Origin: Apium graveolens
Lineage: Eukaryota > Streptophyta > Magnoliopsida > Apiales > Apiaceae
Direction: 5' to 3'
Length of the DNA: 64,000 nt
NCBI RefSeq assembly: GCF_009905375.1
Contig: NC_133653.1
Span: 84,918,079-84,982,078, forward strand
A program made the position numbers and the translations under genes. Of this stretch, positions 10,564 to 21,891 are shown piece by piece; the first letter of the stretch is position 1, and every line of letters starts with the position of its first letter. The notes under the pieces are model-generated. The model was not told the DNA's origin, did not search any database, and saw only the letters and a list, made by a program, of their open reading frames with translations.

Positions 10564-11075
10564 GGTTGCCCCCCAATCCGGATCTAGTATAGTAGATGCC
10601 AATCCGGATTAAGGTGGAAGAATTTGGCTGCTTGGAAAAAATTTCTGCTCCCGGTTGCCCCCAATCCGGATCTGGTGTAGTAGATGGCAATCCAGATTAA
10701 GGTGGAAGAATTTGGCTGCTTGGAAAAAATTTCTGCTCCCGGTTGCCCCCCAATATGGATCTGGTGTAGTAGATGCCAATTCGGATTAAGGTGAAAGAAT
10801 TTGGCTGCTTGGAAAAAATTTTGCTCCCTGATTGTCCCCCAATCCGGATCTGGTGTAGTAGATGCCAATCCGGATTAAGGTGAAAGAATTTGGCTGCTTG
10901 GAAAAAGTTTCTGCTCCTGGTTGCCCCCCAATCCAGATCTGGTGTAGTAGATACCAATCCGGATTAAGGTTGAAGAATCGATGCAGGAGAAAAATTTCTG
11001 CTCCTGGTCGCCCCCCAATCCGGATCTGGTGTAGTAGAAACTAATCCGGATTAAGGTAGAAGAATTATGCCTTAG
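10564..11075. repeat. Six tandem 87-89-bp units with CCGGAT motifs
   Basis: Units start at about 10564, 10653, 10741, 10830, 10919 and 11006 with the string GGTTGCCCCCCAATCCGGAT. Each then carries TGGTGTAGTAGATGCC, AATCCGGATTAAGG and GAATTTGGCTGCTTGGAAAA. The array lies just inside the 3' LTR, between the LTR and the antisense gene promoter. Amplified tandem repeats at this place are known from Retand-type Tat elements. Short open frames here are by-products of the repeat. Confidence 0.92.
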
Positions 11076-11360
11076 TGAAATAATTATGCCTCTTGAGGGT
11101 TATCGGTTCGGGTTCCCGCGGATCCGGGTAGGGGGTGTTGATCCGGTTTGGGGACTCTGGATTCTGAAAAATATGGAATTTGTAACGGTTTTTGCACTTC
11201 CCCCCATAATTTTGAATTTGAACAGTTGTTTCCTTGAATATCGTCCCCTAATGATGGTGGGGTTTAAATATGGTTTTAATTGTTTTTATATATACAATAT
11301 ATGTATATATATGTTTTTCTTTTTTTTTTTTGTAACTGTTTCCCGGATCAATCACCCCCT

Positions 11361-11403
11361 GCCACGTGGCAGGGGCTCTTTAATTCACCTCACCTATAAA
11401 AGG
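11361..11403 (+). promoter_or_regulatory. G-box and TATA promoter for the antisense transcription unit
   Basis: A perfect palindromic G-box GCCACGTGGC (11361-11370) lies 24 bp upstream of TATAAAAGG (11395-11403). The next 150 bp are pyrimidine-rich and leader-like, and a good 5' splice donor GTGAGT is at 11553. An acceptor TTTTAATAG at 12202-12210 lies four bases before the ATG at 12215, so a leader intron of about 650 bp is plausible. The promoter faces against the retroelement's own genes. Confidence 0.6.
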
Positions 11404-12214
11404 CTGCACCCTCTTTCTTTCTTGTTTTTTATTCCCACAAAAATTGAACAGTCAATTGTTGTCTCCCTTTTCTTTTCAAAGCTTTTCGAAGGGCTGTGTT
11501 TCTGCCGAATTTCTCCGCCGCTGTTCGCCGTTGTTCCCCTCATCTGTGATTTGTGAGTTTCCTCGTGCTTTTCTTCGGTTTCTTTTCTCGCTTTCTCGCA
11601 CCTTTTCTTTATATTCATGTATTCATCAATTTGGTTTTTTCTTCGCTAATTGGTAGTGTAAATAATTATTTTTGTTGTGCTTTGCTCTTGATATGGCCTT
11701 TTGGTTGCTTTGTGTGTTCAGATCTGTGTGTTTTTTTTATTTTTGTTTTATTTTTGCACGAAAATCGGGTTTTTGGTTTCGGCTTTTCTGGGTTTTCTCT
11801 GTTTGTTCTTCGTGTTCTTAAGAGAATATAATTGTGTGTATATGTAAAAGTTGTGTTTTTTGGTTTTTGATTCTCAAAGTTGTTGTTTTATGGGTGAGGG
11901 TTTTGATTTTGATCCGGGTAGGGGGTACAAGACCCGGATCCGTGGTAGCTATTTGGGATGTTCAATTTGTTTTTGGTTGCTCTGGATCCGGATCTGGGTG
12001 TTTGGCATCAAGATCCGGGTCCATGACTGTTTATCTTTTCGGTTTGTAGTTAACATGATCCGGATCGTTGATGTTTTTCCGGGTTGGACTTGCATTAGTG
12101 GTTCAGATCATTAGGTTATGGTAAAACTAACGTAACGTACTTGATCCGGACCGCTTAGCAAAACATATAAAATCTTTAGGGCCCAGGCTAACTGACCTTC
12201 ATTTTAATAGGTAT

Positions 12215-14330
12215 ATGGTCCGGACCAAGAAGCGGGCTAGGAGAGTCTTTAATTGCTACCTGAACTTTTCTGGAGATGAGAGTGATCCGGATTCTTCTGG
12301 AAGAGAACCGATCCGGGTCAAAATGGTGAAGAAGGGTTCCGAATCTGCTGATATAATTACCAGTTTCCGGTTCAAATGGCTTCCGGAGAACTCAGTCCTC
12401 TTTACCCCCGAGGGCCGCTGGACCAATATAAAATACCACTTTGTTAGGAAACCGGCCGAGTTTGAGAATAACATCTACTACGGCCAGGTTAGATATGAGA
12501 AGCATGAGCATGGTCACCTGGGGGTTAATGACCAGGGTGCCCTAGAGGAAGCTTTTTCCACGTTTTTTGATTAGCCGGGACCACTACTAGCTGAAGGACT
12601 TTTATGCAGAGGCTGATCTGGCTGACATTAATGTAGCGATTCGGGCCGCGTACTAGCTAACTCCTAATATTGCTTGGAGGTGGCCGGAACCTCACGAGAG
12701 GATTTACCACCGCCCCTCAGATGGGTTCATCCTGGCATGGCTAGAGCATTTACGGTCCGGGTGGAGTCCTCGTTGCCACATTTTTGTTAAACACCTCTGT
12801 AAATGTCTATAAGATTTCCCCGATGCAAATCACCCCTAATGGCATTAAGTCGATGACCTGGTTCATAGCCTTTTGTAATAAGTCCGGACTTCTGCCCACC
12901 TTCAAACTCTTCCACCAAATTTTTTATCTTTCCAAGTCAAGCTAGAAACCCTTTTATGAGCCGGATTCCTTCATCTCTTTTACTTGAATTTATGCTAGAG
13001 GATCCGGATTAGTTGCTTTGGTGCGGTCCGGACCGCCCCTTACACTTGGTGATCCGGATTAGCCCTTTTATATTTATTGCTTTGCGTCTGGGTGCGGGTT
13101 GACCAACCTTTTCGGTAACCCGGGGTAGGGTTATTTGCTTGTCTTTTCATTATTATTTATTTGCCTTCTGACCCGGATTGCTGGCTGGCTCATGGGACCC
13201 AGGTTTCTTTACTTTTAGTTTTGGTTTCTTAATCCGGACCACTTGATATCTTTATTTTGACTTGATTCTTTTTCCCTCTTCTGCAGGTTTGCCGCATTCT
13301 AACCCTTCCTTTAGGGCAATAATGTCTTCTTCCGCCTATGCTGCTGCTTTTAACTCCTTGGGCCTGGCTTATAAAACCACTAAGGGAGCTTCCGAACCCG
13401 GGTCCGGATCTGCAGATGCTGAGGGGGGAGCCGAATCTTCTGCCCCTCAGAACGTGGTTGATCCGGCTAATGTGCCTTTTCCTAATGACCCGGATGTCGA
13501 GGAGATTTCCGGGGATGAATCTCCTCCTTCTAAGAAAAGAAAATCGGCCCCGGGCAAGCCTCCCCGGGGTAAAGCTGCTATTTCGAACCATGTCATATGT
13601 GATTCAGAAGGAAAGGGTCTGGGTGGGGACCCGGTGAAGATTGGGACCAAGTCCCTGGTAGACCTGGCCGGATTCATGTCAAGCATCCCCTCGGAGGAGG
13701 ATTGGGACGAAGTGGACGGTTCTAGATGGCAGCAGCTTTTAAGAAGGTGACCGGGCAATGGGGTCAGGTGAGTTTCGGGTTGTTTTTATTATTTTACATT
13801 CGGATTGTGCCCCCCTAGGTTTTTTATCCTCTTCTTTTTCTTCTTCCAGGTTGGGAGTGCCATATCCATCTGCTCGGATATAGGCTTCACAGAGGTCCGG
13901 GAGGCTGATAACAGGACAAGAGCTGAAAGGATCCGGGCCGACAACCTCAAAGATGAACTGGACGATGCCCGGAAAGGATTCCAGACCGTGGAGTCCGAGT
14001 TGAAGAACTAGCTTGAGGAAGAAAAGGCCCGGGTTGATGGCCTTGCTGAAGAAGTAGAGAAGCTGAAAGCTGACCTGGCTGCTAAGGAGAATTTAAATAG
14101 GGAAGCTATAATTGCTGAGTTCAAGGCCAGCGATGTTTATGACCTTGAGGTTGCCCAAGCCGGGGTGCCCGAGGTTCGCAGGTCCTGGATTGTTGCTGAA
14201 CGTCACATCAAAACCGATCCCCTAGCCTCCTGAGACAGCTTTATCTAAGAATTCCTGGCAGCCAAGGCAGTTGTTGAACAGGGTAAGGGGGAACTGAAAC
14301 CTTATAACGGTCCTAGTCCTAGTTTCCTTT
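12215..14330 (+). pseudogene. Antisense ORF (aORF) of the Tat element, 'gypsy-type transposase' domain with coiled coil
   Basis: Four + strand segments belong together. 12215-12574 starts MVRTKKRARRVF and runs 119 codons. About 12668-12935 encodes PEPHERIYHRPSDGF and later LPTFKLFHQIF, broken by shifts. 13262-13750 is a Ser/Pro- and acid-rich linker ending in a basic PSKKRKSAPGKPPRG patch. 13850-14330, after an intron ending CTTCCAG at 13850, encodes a heptad-rich coiled coil (ADNRTRAERIRADNLKDEL and on) with an internal stop at 14009. The same PE....YHRP and LPTF.LFH motifs occur in the frame at 60708-61610. Plant Tat elements are known to carry such extra ORFs in antisense, and these proteins are often labelled putative gypsy-type transposase. 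Function is unknown. Several stops make this copy dead. Confidence 0.7.
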
Positions 14331-14439
14331 AGATCTGTTGCAGCTTTGTTAAGCTTTTCGGGACTTGCCCATGTAATTCCCGTTTCTTAGGATTTCTGAT
14401 TTCCGTATTTGAATTTGAACTATTTGTAATATTTGGATT

Positions 14440-15345
14440 TGTTCCGGATTAATGGCAATCCGGATTCTGCTTTAAATTTCACTTCCGTTGCCTTGTACTT
14501 TCCTTCTGTTTTAGGAAATGTTTGCTTTTCTTCTTGTCCGGGTAGGATACTCCATCCGGAAATTTTTGCTTTCATGAGCAATCTGGATCCTGAATTTTAA
14601 TCCGGACTGTGGATATCTCCCCTAACCCGGATTGGGTTTATAGGCGGGTGGTTCCGGGTATGAAGCCTTATCAGGGTTGATATTGCTTTTCTTATGGTAT
14701 ATAAATCTGGGTATGGTACCATAACCGAATTGATAGTTGCTTCTACTTTTTGTACTTAGAAAATAATCCAGGTACAAAATGGTTATTTTTGACCCGGGTT
14801 TGGATTCCTATCCGGGTCTTTCGGTTTTTATATTGGCCTTCAATCCGGGTATGCTATCATTCCAGATTGATGGGTGCTTGTTTTGCTTTATGTACTTAGA
14901 AGTCAATCTTACATAATTTTTGTGGCAACCCGGATCTGGCTTCTTATCCGGATTATTTTTTGCTTATAGTATTGCTTTCAATCCGGGTATTCTTCCAATC
15001 CGGATTGATGCTTGCTTATTTTGCTTTATGTACTTTGAAAACAATCTGAGTAGATAATGGTTTTAGCAACCCGGATCTGGAATCTTATCCGGATTGATGA
15101 TTGCTTATTTTGCTTTATGTACTTAGGAGTCAATCTGAGTACATAATGGTTGTTTTCAACCAGGATTTGGATGCATGTCCGGGTTGTTTTTTGCTTGTAA
15201 TGTTGCTTTTAATCCGGGTATGATACCATATCTGGATTGATGATTGCTCTATTTACTTAAAAAATTTCTAAGTAAATAGTGGTTGCTTTTATTTTTTGCT
15301 TCCAATCCGGATGTGAGACTATATCCGGATTGTTTTTTGCTTTCC
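14440..15345. repeat. Degenerate tandem repeats rich in AATCCGG motifs
   Basis: Variable-length units (about 90-145 bp) repeat the blocks TTGCTTTATGTACTTAG, AATCTGAGTA.ATAATGG, CAACCCGGATCTGG, TTATCCGGATTG and AATCCGGGTAT. They fill the gap between the end of the antisense ORF and the integrase end of pol. The CCGGAT core is shared with the 10564-11075 array although the rest of the unit is different. Confidence 0.75.
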
Positions 15346-15509
15346 TTACTAGTAATTTTAAAGAAGTAATAACTTTTTGGGAAAGGAAAATTCCTTTTAT
15401 TGATTTGAAATTTTGTTCATACAAAATATAGGATCATAGATTGGTTGCTTGCCATAGGCTACAAGTTTTTGATTGCTTGCCATAGGCTACAAGTTTTTGG
15501 TTGCTTTTT

Positions 15510-16445
15510 TTACTGGTAGAATTTTCTGAGCCTGAGTCCATGCCAAGTGTTTGGGATCTCAGATTCATCCATATTCATGAGCTTGTATGTGCATGGCCTT
15601 AGAAATTCCTTGACTTTATATGGAACTTCCCACCTTGGCATTATCTTCCCAGTGTTGGTGGGATCTGAAGCTTCCGTGTCACGAAGAACCAAGTCTCCAA
15701 CTTGGAAGTTTTTGACCCGGGACTTCTTGCTGAAGTGCTCTTTAGTTTTTTCCTTGTACTTCTCCATCCTTGCAACAACCTGGTCTCTGACTTCATCAAT
15801 TAGCTCAATATTTGTTCTGAGCCCCTCCTCATTTACTATTTCGTCAAAGTTTATTGCTCGATGGGAAGGGGATCCTACTACAATTAATAGCATCGCTTCT
15901 GTTCCGTAGGCCAGTTTGAAGGGTGTTTCTCCTGTGCTTGTCCGAGGGCTGGTCCTATAGGACCATAGGAAATTAGGCAATTCTTCGGGCCATCTGGTTT
16001 TGCTTTCCCTGAGCCTCTTCTCGATCCCCCGGAGAAGGATCTGGTTGGTTACTTCTACTTGGCCATTCCCTTGAGGGTAGGCTACAGATGATTTCCTGTG
16101 CCGGATACCCCGCTCTTGAAGGTAGGATTCGAATTCTGATCCAACGAACTGTGGCCCATTATTTGAGACCAGTACTCTCGGGATCCCGAACCTCATCAAA
16201 AAGTTGTGCATGAATTTGATGTAGTCTTGCTGGTTTATTGTTCTTATGGCCTTTGCCTCTACCCATTTGGTCATGTAATCGATTGATACTAGCAAGTACC
16301 GGAGGTCTCCTTTAGCTCTGGGGAAGGTTCCATTGATACCAATGCCCCATACAGGAAAGGGGATTGGTGACAAGACTGAAGAGGGTAGGACTGGGCTCAT
16401 CCGGGTGACATTGCTGAAGATTTGGCATTCTTTGCATTTTTTCAC
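15510..16445 (-). pseudogene. Tat-element integrase, catalytically altered
   Basis: The 311-codon - strand frame starts in the zinc-binding linker (KKCKECQIFSN) and covers the integrase core and C-terminus to LRKFYQ. Order and motifs are those of Ty3/gypsy integrase: VSIDYMTKWVEA, GIPRVLVSNNGPQF, NGQVEVTNQ. Two of the three expected catalytic acids are changed. The first motif reads WGIGINGTFP where family members usually have WGID, and the second reads SNNGPQF where SDNG is usual. The glutamate in GQVEV is kept. It follows RNase H in the order RT-RH-aRH-IN, as in Ty3/gypsy. It cannot be active as read. Confidence 0.88.
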
Positions 16446-16507
16446 AAAATCTATTGCATCCTGGTGAATAGTTGGCCATTAGTACCCTTGTCTTATGATC
16501 TTGTGAG

Positions 16508-17848
16508 CTAGGGTTTTGCAGACATATGATCCCCACATATTCCTTCGTGAACTTCCATCAGAAAGTACTGTGCCTCCCCTGGGTCAATGCACTTTATGAT
16601 TGGAGATGAAAAGGTCCGGCGATAGAGTATCCCCTCTTCAATAGAATTTTTTGCTAACTTGGCTTTTAACCTTTGAGCCTTCCCTTTGTCTTCAGGTAGC
16701 TCTCCTTTCTCCAGGTAGTTGATAAATGGAGTCATCCAATTAGGGTTGTTGTCTATTTCCATGACCTCTTCAGATTCTATGCTTGGTCTCTGTAATTCTT
16801 CAAAGTAGACGGAGCAATCCAGGTCTGATAAGTTTTGAACAAGTTTAGATAATGTATCAGCTTCTGAATTCTGCTCTCTGCAGATTTGAATTACTTGTGC
16901 TTTTGGTATCGAGGTGAGGTAGCTTTGGACCAAAGCCTGGTACTTGTATAGGACTGGATCCTTGGCAATGTACTCGCCGTTTGTTTGCTTTACCATGATC
17001 TGCGATTCGCTGTAGATTTTGAGATCCTGGATCCTGAGGGCTTTTGCTAGCTTTAATCCTGCTATCAGGGCCTCATATTCTGCTTGGTTGTTTGTTGCTG
17101 AAAAGCCAAAAGAGATTATTGTTTGGATTGTGAATCCTTCTGGGCTCTTTAGGATGAGCCCGGCTCCTGATATTTCATTTGTTGAGGAACCATCAACTTT
17201 GAGAGCCCAGGCTCCTATGTCTTGATCAGTGTTTCTCTCAGGGTCAATGCTTATGGGCATAGGCTCTTCTTCCGGGAAGTTGCATTCTATGATGAAATCA
17301 GCTAGAGCCTGGGCTTTAATTGCTATTCTTCGAATGAAACTCAAATTAAATTGACTTAGCTCAACCGCCCAATTTACCAACCTTCCTGAGATATCTGGCT
17401 TGTGTATTATCTTCCTTAAGGGTTGGTTAGTTACCACCCGTATCTCCCTTCCCTGGAAGTAGTTCCTGAGCTTCCTTGATGATGTGATCAAGGCAAAAAC
17501 AAACTTTTCTAGCCTTGGGTATCGAGTCTCCGCATCTTTTAGCACTTGGCTCATATAATAAACTGGTTGTTATTTGCCATTCTCTCCCCTGATCAGGGCT
17601 GCTCCAACTGCCAGGGCCCCTGCTGACAGATAAAGGAATAGGGGCTCCCCGGGTTGGGCTTTGGTTAACACAGGGGGTTGAGAGAGGTACCTTTTAATTT
17701 CTTCAAATGCCCTTTGGAATTCCGGGCTCCAATTAACTTCTTTCTTGTTGGTTGCTCCTTTTAAAAGGTCAAAGAACGGTAGGCATCTCTTGGCTAGCTT
17801 TGAGATAAATCTTCTGAGTGCTGCCAGTGACCCTGCTAGCTTCTGCAC
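16508..17848 (-). pseudogene. Tat-element RNase H plus second (archaeal-type) RNase H
   Basis: 17848-17570 encodes the RT thumb-connection and the start of the first RNase H (LFLYLSAGALAVGAAL). After a stop, 17554-16508 continues (SQVLKDAETRYPRLEK). A second RNase H follows with AWALKVDGSSTNEISGAG, NNQAEYEALIAGL and CREQNSEADTLSKL. Such a doubled RNase H marks the Tat clade. The third acidic position reads SESQIM where SDSQ is usual, a conservative Asp-to-Glu change. The segment ends in the integrase zinc-finger region near 16508. The stop between the two frames is TAA at 17567-17569. Confidence 0.85.
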
Positions 17849-17854
17849 ATCTTT

Positions 17855-18560
17855 TTATGTTCTTGGAGGTTTCATCTCCTGGATTTCCTTTATCTTTTCT
17901 GGGTTGGCTTCAATTCCCCTGTTGCTTATCATGAATCCAAGAAATTTTCCTGCCCCTACTCCGAATGTGCACTTTTCTGGATTGAGCCTGAGTGAGTATT
18001 TTCTCAAGTTGTCAAAGCATTCTCTTAGGTCTCTTATGTGACCGGGGATGCTTGTGGACTTTGCGATCATGTCATCAACATAGGATTCCAGGTTCCTTCC
18101 GATCTGGTCTTTGAAGATTTTATTCATTGCCCTCTGGTAGGTTGTTCCCGCGTTAGTCAATCCAAAAGGCAGCATTACATAAGCATAGACCGCCCTGTGG
18201 GTAATGAAGGCTTTCTTTAGGATATCCTTGGGATTCATCTTGATCTGGTTGTACCCCGAGTAGGCGTCCATGAAACTCAGCATGACGTGCCCGGATGTTG
18301 CGTCAATCAATTGATCAATATTTGGCAAGGGTTAAGGATCTTTGGGGCATGCACTGTTTAAGTCCGTGTAGTCAATACACATTCTCCATTTCCCGTTTGC
18401 CTTTTTTACCATTACAACGTTTGTCAACCACTCCGAGTACTTGACTTCGCATATGATCCCAGTTTTTAGTAGTTTCTCAATTTGTTCATCTATTGCTTTC
18501 TACCTTTTTGGGGAAAAATTTCTTCTCTTTTGCTTAACTGGCTTCCTCTCGGGATTGACA
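17855..18560 (-). pseudogene. Tat-element reverse transcriptase
   Basis: 18328-17855 is open and carries FMDAYSGYNQIKM, MLPFGLTNAGTTYQRAMNKI and the catalytic ESYVDDMIAKS. Upstream, up to about 18560, further RT motifs continue in frame with stops (WRMCIDYTDLN, EVKYSEWLTNVVMV). The enzyme would copy element RNA into DNA in the cytoplasmic particle. Stops before PLPNIDQ and after MKPPRT break it. Confidence 0.88.
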
Positions 18561-19090
18561 TCCAAGCTATGAATTGCTATGGATTCATCCAACCCGGGCA
18601 TGTCTCTCGGGCTCTAGGATAATATATCGGAGTACACTCGGAGTAATGATACCAGTTCTTCTTTGAAGGTAGTCTCGAGTCCGGATCCTATCTTTATTTT
18701 CTTGGAAGGATCACTTGTACTGATCAGAATTGTTTCCGTTTCTATAGTGGCCTCAATCTTGGCGTGATCCATATTTGATACCAACTATTGGATCTGGGCT
18801 TCTACATTCTTCTTCATATAGATCTGACCCTGGGCTGTCATCTTTTTTTGGTTGCTTTCCCCTACTTCACTTGTTTCAAGGTTGGTTGCTTGCACAATAG
18901 GATTGGCCTTGCCAAGGCCTAGGCTCAATTTAATCTCTGCTGTGACTTGGTTGCTTTTTTGCTCTTTTGAGTTTGGTTTGGTTGCTTTTGGATCTGGGAG
19001 GGATTCTATGATCTGGACTTCTTTTCTCGCATCATCCCTTGAGTGGGGGCGATGTTTCTTTATACTTTGCTATTTTTGAAGTACTGCGAC
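18561..19090 (-). pseudogene. Tat-element linker between protease and RT
   Basis: The - strand can be followed in broken frame: ..GLGKANPIV.., ..ETILISTSDPSKKIKIG.., ..SPRDMPGLDESIAIHSL... These are the usual protease-to-RT linker motifs of this clade. At least three stops interrupt it. No independent gene is present. Confidence 0.6.
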
Positions 19091-20434
19091 CTACCTCTTG
19101 TTGTCTTGATATGTTTCAACCATTACCAGAGCTTGGCTATAACATCTTTCAGCGATCTCATAATCTCCCTTGACTTCTCCTACCCCGGTTGGGAATTTTA
19201 TTTTCAAGTGTGATATGGAGGTAATTGCTTGGATCCTTGTCAGGGCTGAGTGCCCGATTATGTCGTTGTAGGATGAGGGAGTGTTGATCATGTAAAATTT
19301 TATCACATGGTTGACTTGGTTCGGGGCTGATTCAAATATCACTGGCAAGTATAAGTTTCCCTGGATCGGGACCAAGTTGTTCTCGAACCCATAGAGAGGG
19401 TCTTCTCGGTATTCATTAGAGCGTACGCTCCCTAGCTTCATCCGGTCCACGGTATGCTTTAAAAGTATGTTTACTGAAGATCCATTGTCTATCAGCATCC
19501 TTCTTACTTCATTATCAAAGATGTCAAGTGTCACTACCAAAGCTTCATTGTGGTTCGAGTTGACCCCTTCATAATCCTTGCTGTTGAACGTTATCACCAT
19601 CTCTGGGTAGGATTGGATGGAGAATACTTCATCTCCGGAGCCCGGGCTCCTAGGGGGAGAGTGTGACCCCCCTAGGACCACATTCACTACATTATTTCCT
19701 TTCCTTGGCCTTTCTTCTTTCTGATTTGTCTCCCAGGAGATGTACTGATTTAGGTTTCCCTTCTTAACTTGATCTTCAATGAAGTATTTGAGGGAGAGAC
19801 AATTTTCAGTTATGTGCCCATGGGTTTCATGATAGTCGCACTGCCTGTTGTAAGGCCTGCTCTCCGGGGGAGTCTGCATGGGCTTGGGAGGATAATAGAA
19901 TGGCTTTCCCTTGATCTCCTTCAGTATTTCTTCACGGGTCCTGTTCAGTGGTGTCCAGTCTGGCTCTTGCCTAGGCTCTCTGGCTTGCCTAGGTGGACCG
20001 GGATCGCTTTTAGATTCTGTCTTAGGACCCAGTCTTTGAAATATTGGAGTGTTTTGCACAATATTGGTCTGCTGGGTTTGGTGGCTTTGTTTGAACTTCT
20101 TCTCCAGATGGTAACCCCCTTTCGGTCGGTCATCAGAAGTTTTATTCCTGGATCCTCCATTCCGAGTCATTCTCATCGCCTGGAGAACGTCTGTTTCCTT
20201 TATGAACCGGGCTGCCATAGAGTAGGCAGCGGCGAGGCTTTGTGGCTCTTTGTTTATCAACTCTACAATGTACCTCTCATTGTGTTTTGGATCCAGGTTC
20301 CTCCGGAATATGCTTAGAGCCTCCCTCTCATCAAGATTCGAGACTTTGTTGATGGCTTCCTGGAATCTCCGCATATAAGTTGAAAGTGGTTCGTTATCAT
20401 ATTGGCGGATTGTTTCAAGGTGACACATGTGCAT
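19091..20434 (-). pseudogene. Tat-element Gag C-terminus and aspartic protease
   Basis: The 447-codon open frame starts inside the Gag capsid domain (LSTYMRRFQEAINKV). It has a zinc-knuckle variant CDYHETHGHITENC at about residues 200-213. The protease active-site region MLIDNGSSVNIL follows; family members usually read DxGSS, and the Asp is present here in IDNGSS. The frame ends at QDNKR. Gag would form the particle and the protease would cut Gag-Pol. Confidence 0.85.
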
Positions 20435-21300
20435 TTCATGTGTCTTATTGGCTCTGAATCTTCTAAGAAAGGCCCCCCTGAACTCCTTCCAGGAGTGAAT
20501 GCTTCATGATGGGATCCTGCTGAACCATCTTTGAGCCCCCTTTTGAGGGTCGAGGCGAAGAAGCTAGACTTTGTTAGGTTATTATAGTAATATATCTGAG
20601 CTATCTGTTCGAAGTAATTGAGGTGCTCTTCCGGATCCCCCAATCCATCAAAAGAGTCAAAGTTGTAATGTTTGAGATTTTTCTGTCGGGGGATGGCTTC
20701 TAGGGAGTGACTGAAGGGTGTGAGGGTCTCCCCAACTTCCAATCCAGAATCTTTTTCCATTTTTCTCTGGAGCTCATAAATCATGTATTTCAGGTCCTTC
20801 TGCCCCTCCTCTTCGTCGTCAGAAATGACCTCGGGGGTAGGGTCCCTCCGGGTTCTTTTGCCTTTTGTCTTTGCTAAGAGATTCTCCTCTTCCAGTTGCA
20901 TCCTTTTCAGGATCTTTAGCTCAAGCTTTGCCTCTTCTTCTCTTCTTATCTGTTCCCTCATTTCTTCCAACTTTTTCTTCCTGGTTGTTTTTGTCTCCTT
21001 CTTACTCGGCTCTTTTTGATTCTTTTTTGCCTTAGTTCCGATTCGGTCGAAGACAGATCTCCTAGATTGCTGAGAATCTCCGGACTCTTCTTGCTCATCA
21101 TCTTGCTCATATTCTATCTGAGCCTGGGCTTGTTCATCTCTGTAGAGCCTGATTGCTTCATCCAGTTCATGGATTGTTAAGTTGGCCATATGCTCCTCTG
21201 TAACTGGGACATTAGTGTACTTATACTGATTGAGCTCTATGACATTTCTGGCATCCCGGGATGTTATTATCCTTTCCAAGACCGGGGTGTGTTGTGTCAA
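20314..21300 (-). pseudogene. Tat-element Gag N-terminus (frameshifted)
   Basis: The 328-codon frame starts MTQHTPVLERIITSRDA. It has a Lys/Glu-rich coiled-coil section (KKKLEEMREQIRREEEAKLE) and the capsid motif HYNFDSFDGLGDPEEHLNYF. Near 20500 it leaves the Gag frame, while the following frame (from 20434) carries on with the capsid domain, so one frameshift separates them. The upstream 590 bp to the 5' LTR form the untranslated leader. Confidence 0.82.
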
Positions 21301-21871
21301 TGGTTGCTCCTAGAGGGTCTCTCGGTCTCCCCCAGGTTCGTGAGTCTAAGAGTGGTCCTGATCCTGGACCTGGGTATTGGCGGAGGGCTTACCAACTGTA
21401 CCTTTTTCCTGCTCTTGCCATTACCACAATTGTACAAACAACTGACCAAGATTTGAGGCTAAAAATGTGGATCTAATGTTGCTTTTTTGAAGATTACAAA
21501 AAATTTCCAGAATAACACCAAACAAACTTCCTGGGTTTTGCTAATAATATTACTGAACAAGAACAGCAGGCTCTATAATACAAAGACAATATGCAAACTA
21601 AAGCAGATCTGGGTTTTATAAACTATCAAACCCAGGCTTTAAGACTATCAAGATTATCAAGCCCCAAACAATCAAAAGTAACAAATGAGGACGGGCTCAC
21701 ACAAAACGTGGCCTAACATAATGAGCTCACACAAATGTGGCTAAAATGAACAACATTCATATTCAAGAGAGGGTATGGTTGTTTGTGTTCTTACAGGCTT
21801 AAGATGTGGACTCTCTTAAGAGTTTGCTGATGAAGGTGAATCCAGGGGCACCGAGACCCAAGGATGGAGCG
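21301..21871 (-). other. Untranslated leader of the Tat-lineage element
   Basis: This segment lies between the primer-binding site and Gag. It contains no conserved reading frame. A GAGCTCACACAAA..GTGGC motif occurs twice (about 21693 and 21722). Confidence 0.5.
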
Positions 21872-21889
21872 CTCCTCCTTCTAGCGCCA
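21872..21889 (-). other. Primer-binding site of the Tat-lineage element
   Basis: Read on the - strand, TGGCGCTAGAAGGAGGAG begins two bases inside the 5' LTR. It starts with TGG, complementary to a tRNA CCA end, and resembles the TGGCGC-type sites of Ty3/gypsy elements. It fixes the orientation of the element. Confidence 0.85.
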
Positions 21890-21891
21890 AA

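Noticed and set aside
10584..10957. Repetitive - strand frames of about 90 codons
   Set aside because: These are translations of the 88-bp tandem array in the Tat element.
10564..11075. Possible CRISPR-like array
   Set aside because: The units are direct tandem repeats without unique spacers and lie inside a plant retrotransposon.
18852..21456. Several + strand frames opposite the Tat gag-pol
   Set aside because: They are shadows of the - strand coding frames.
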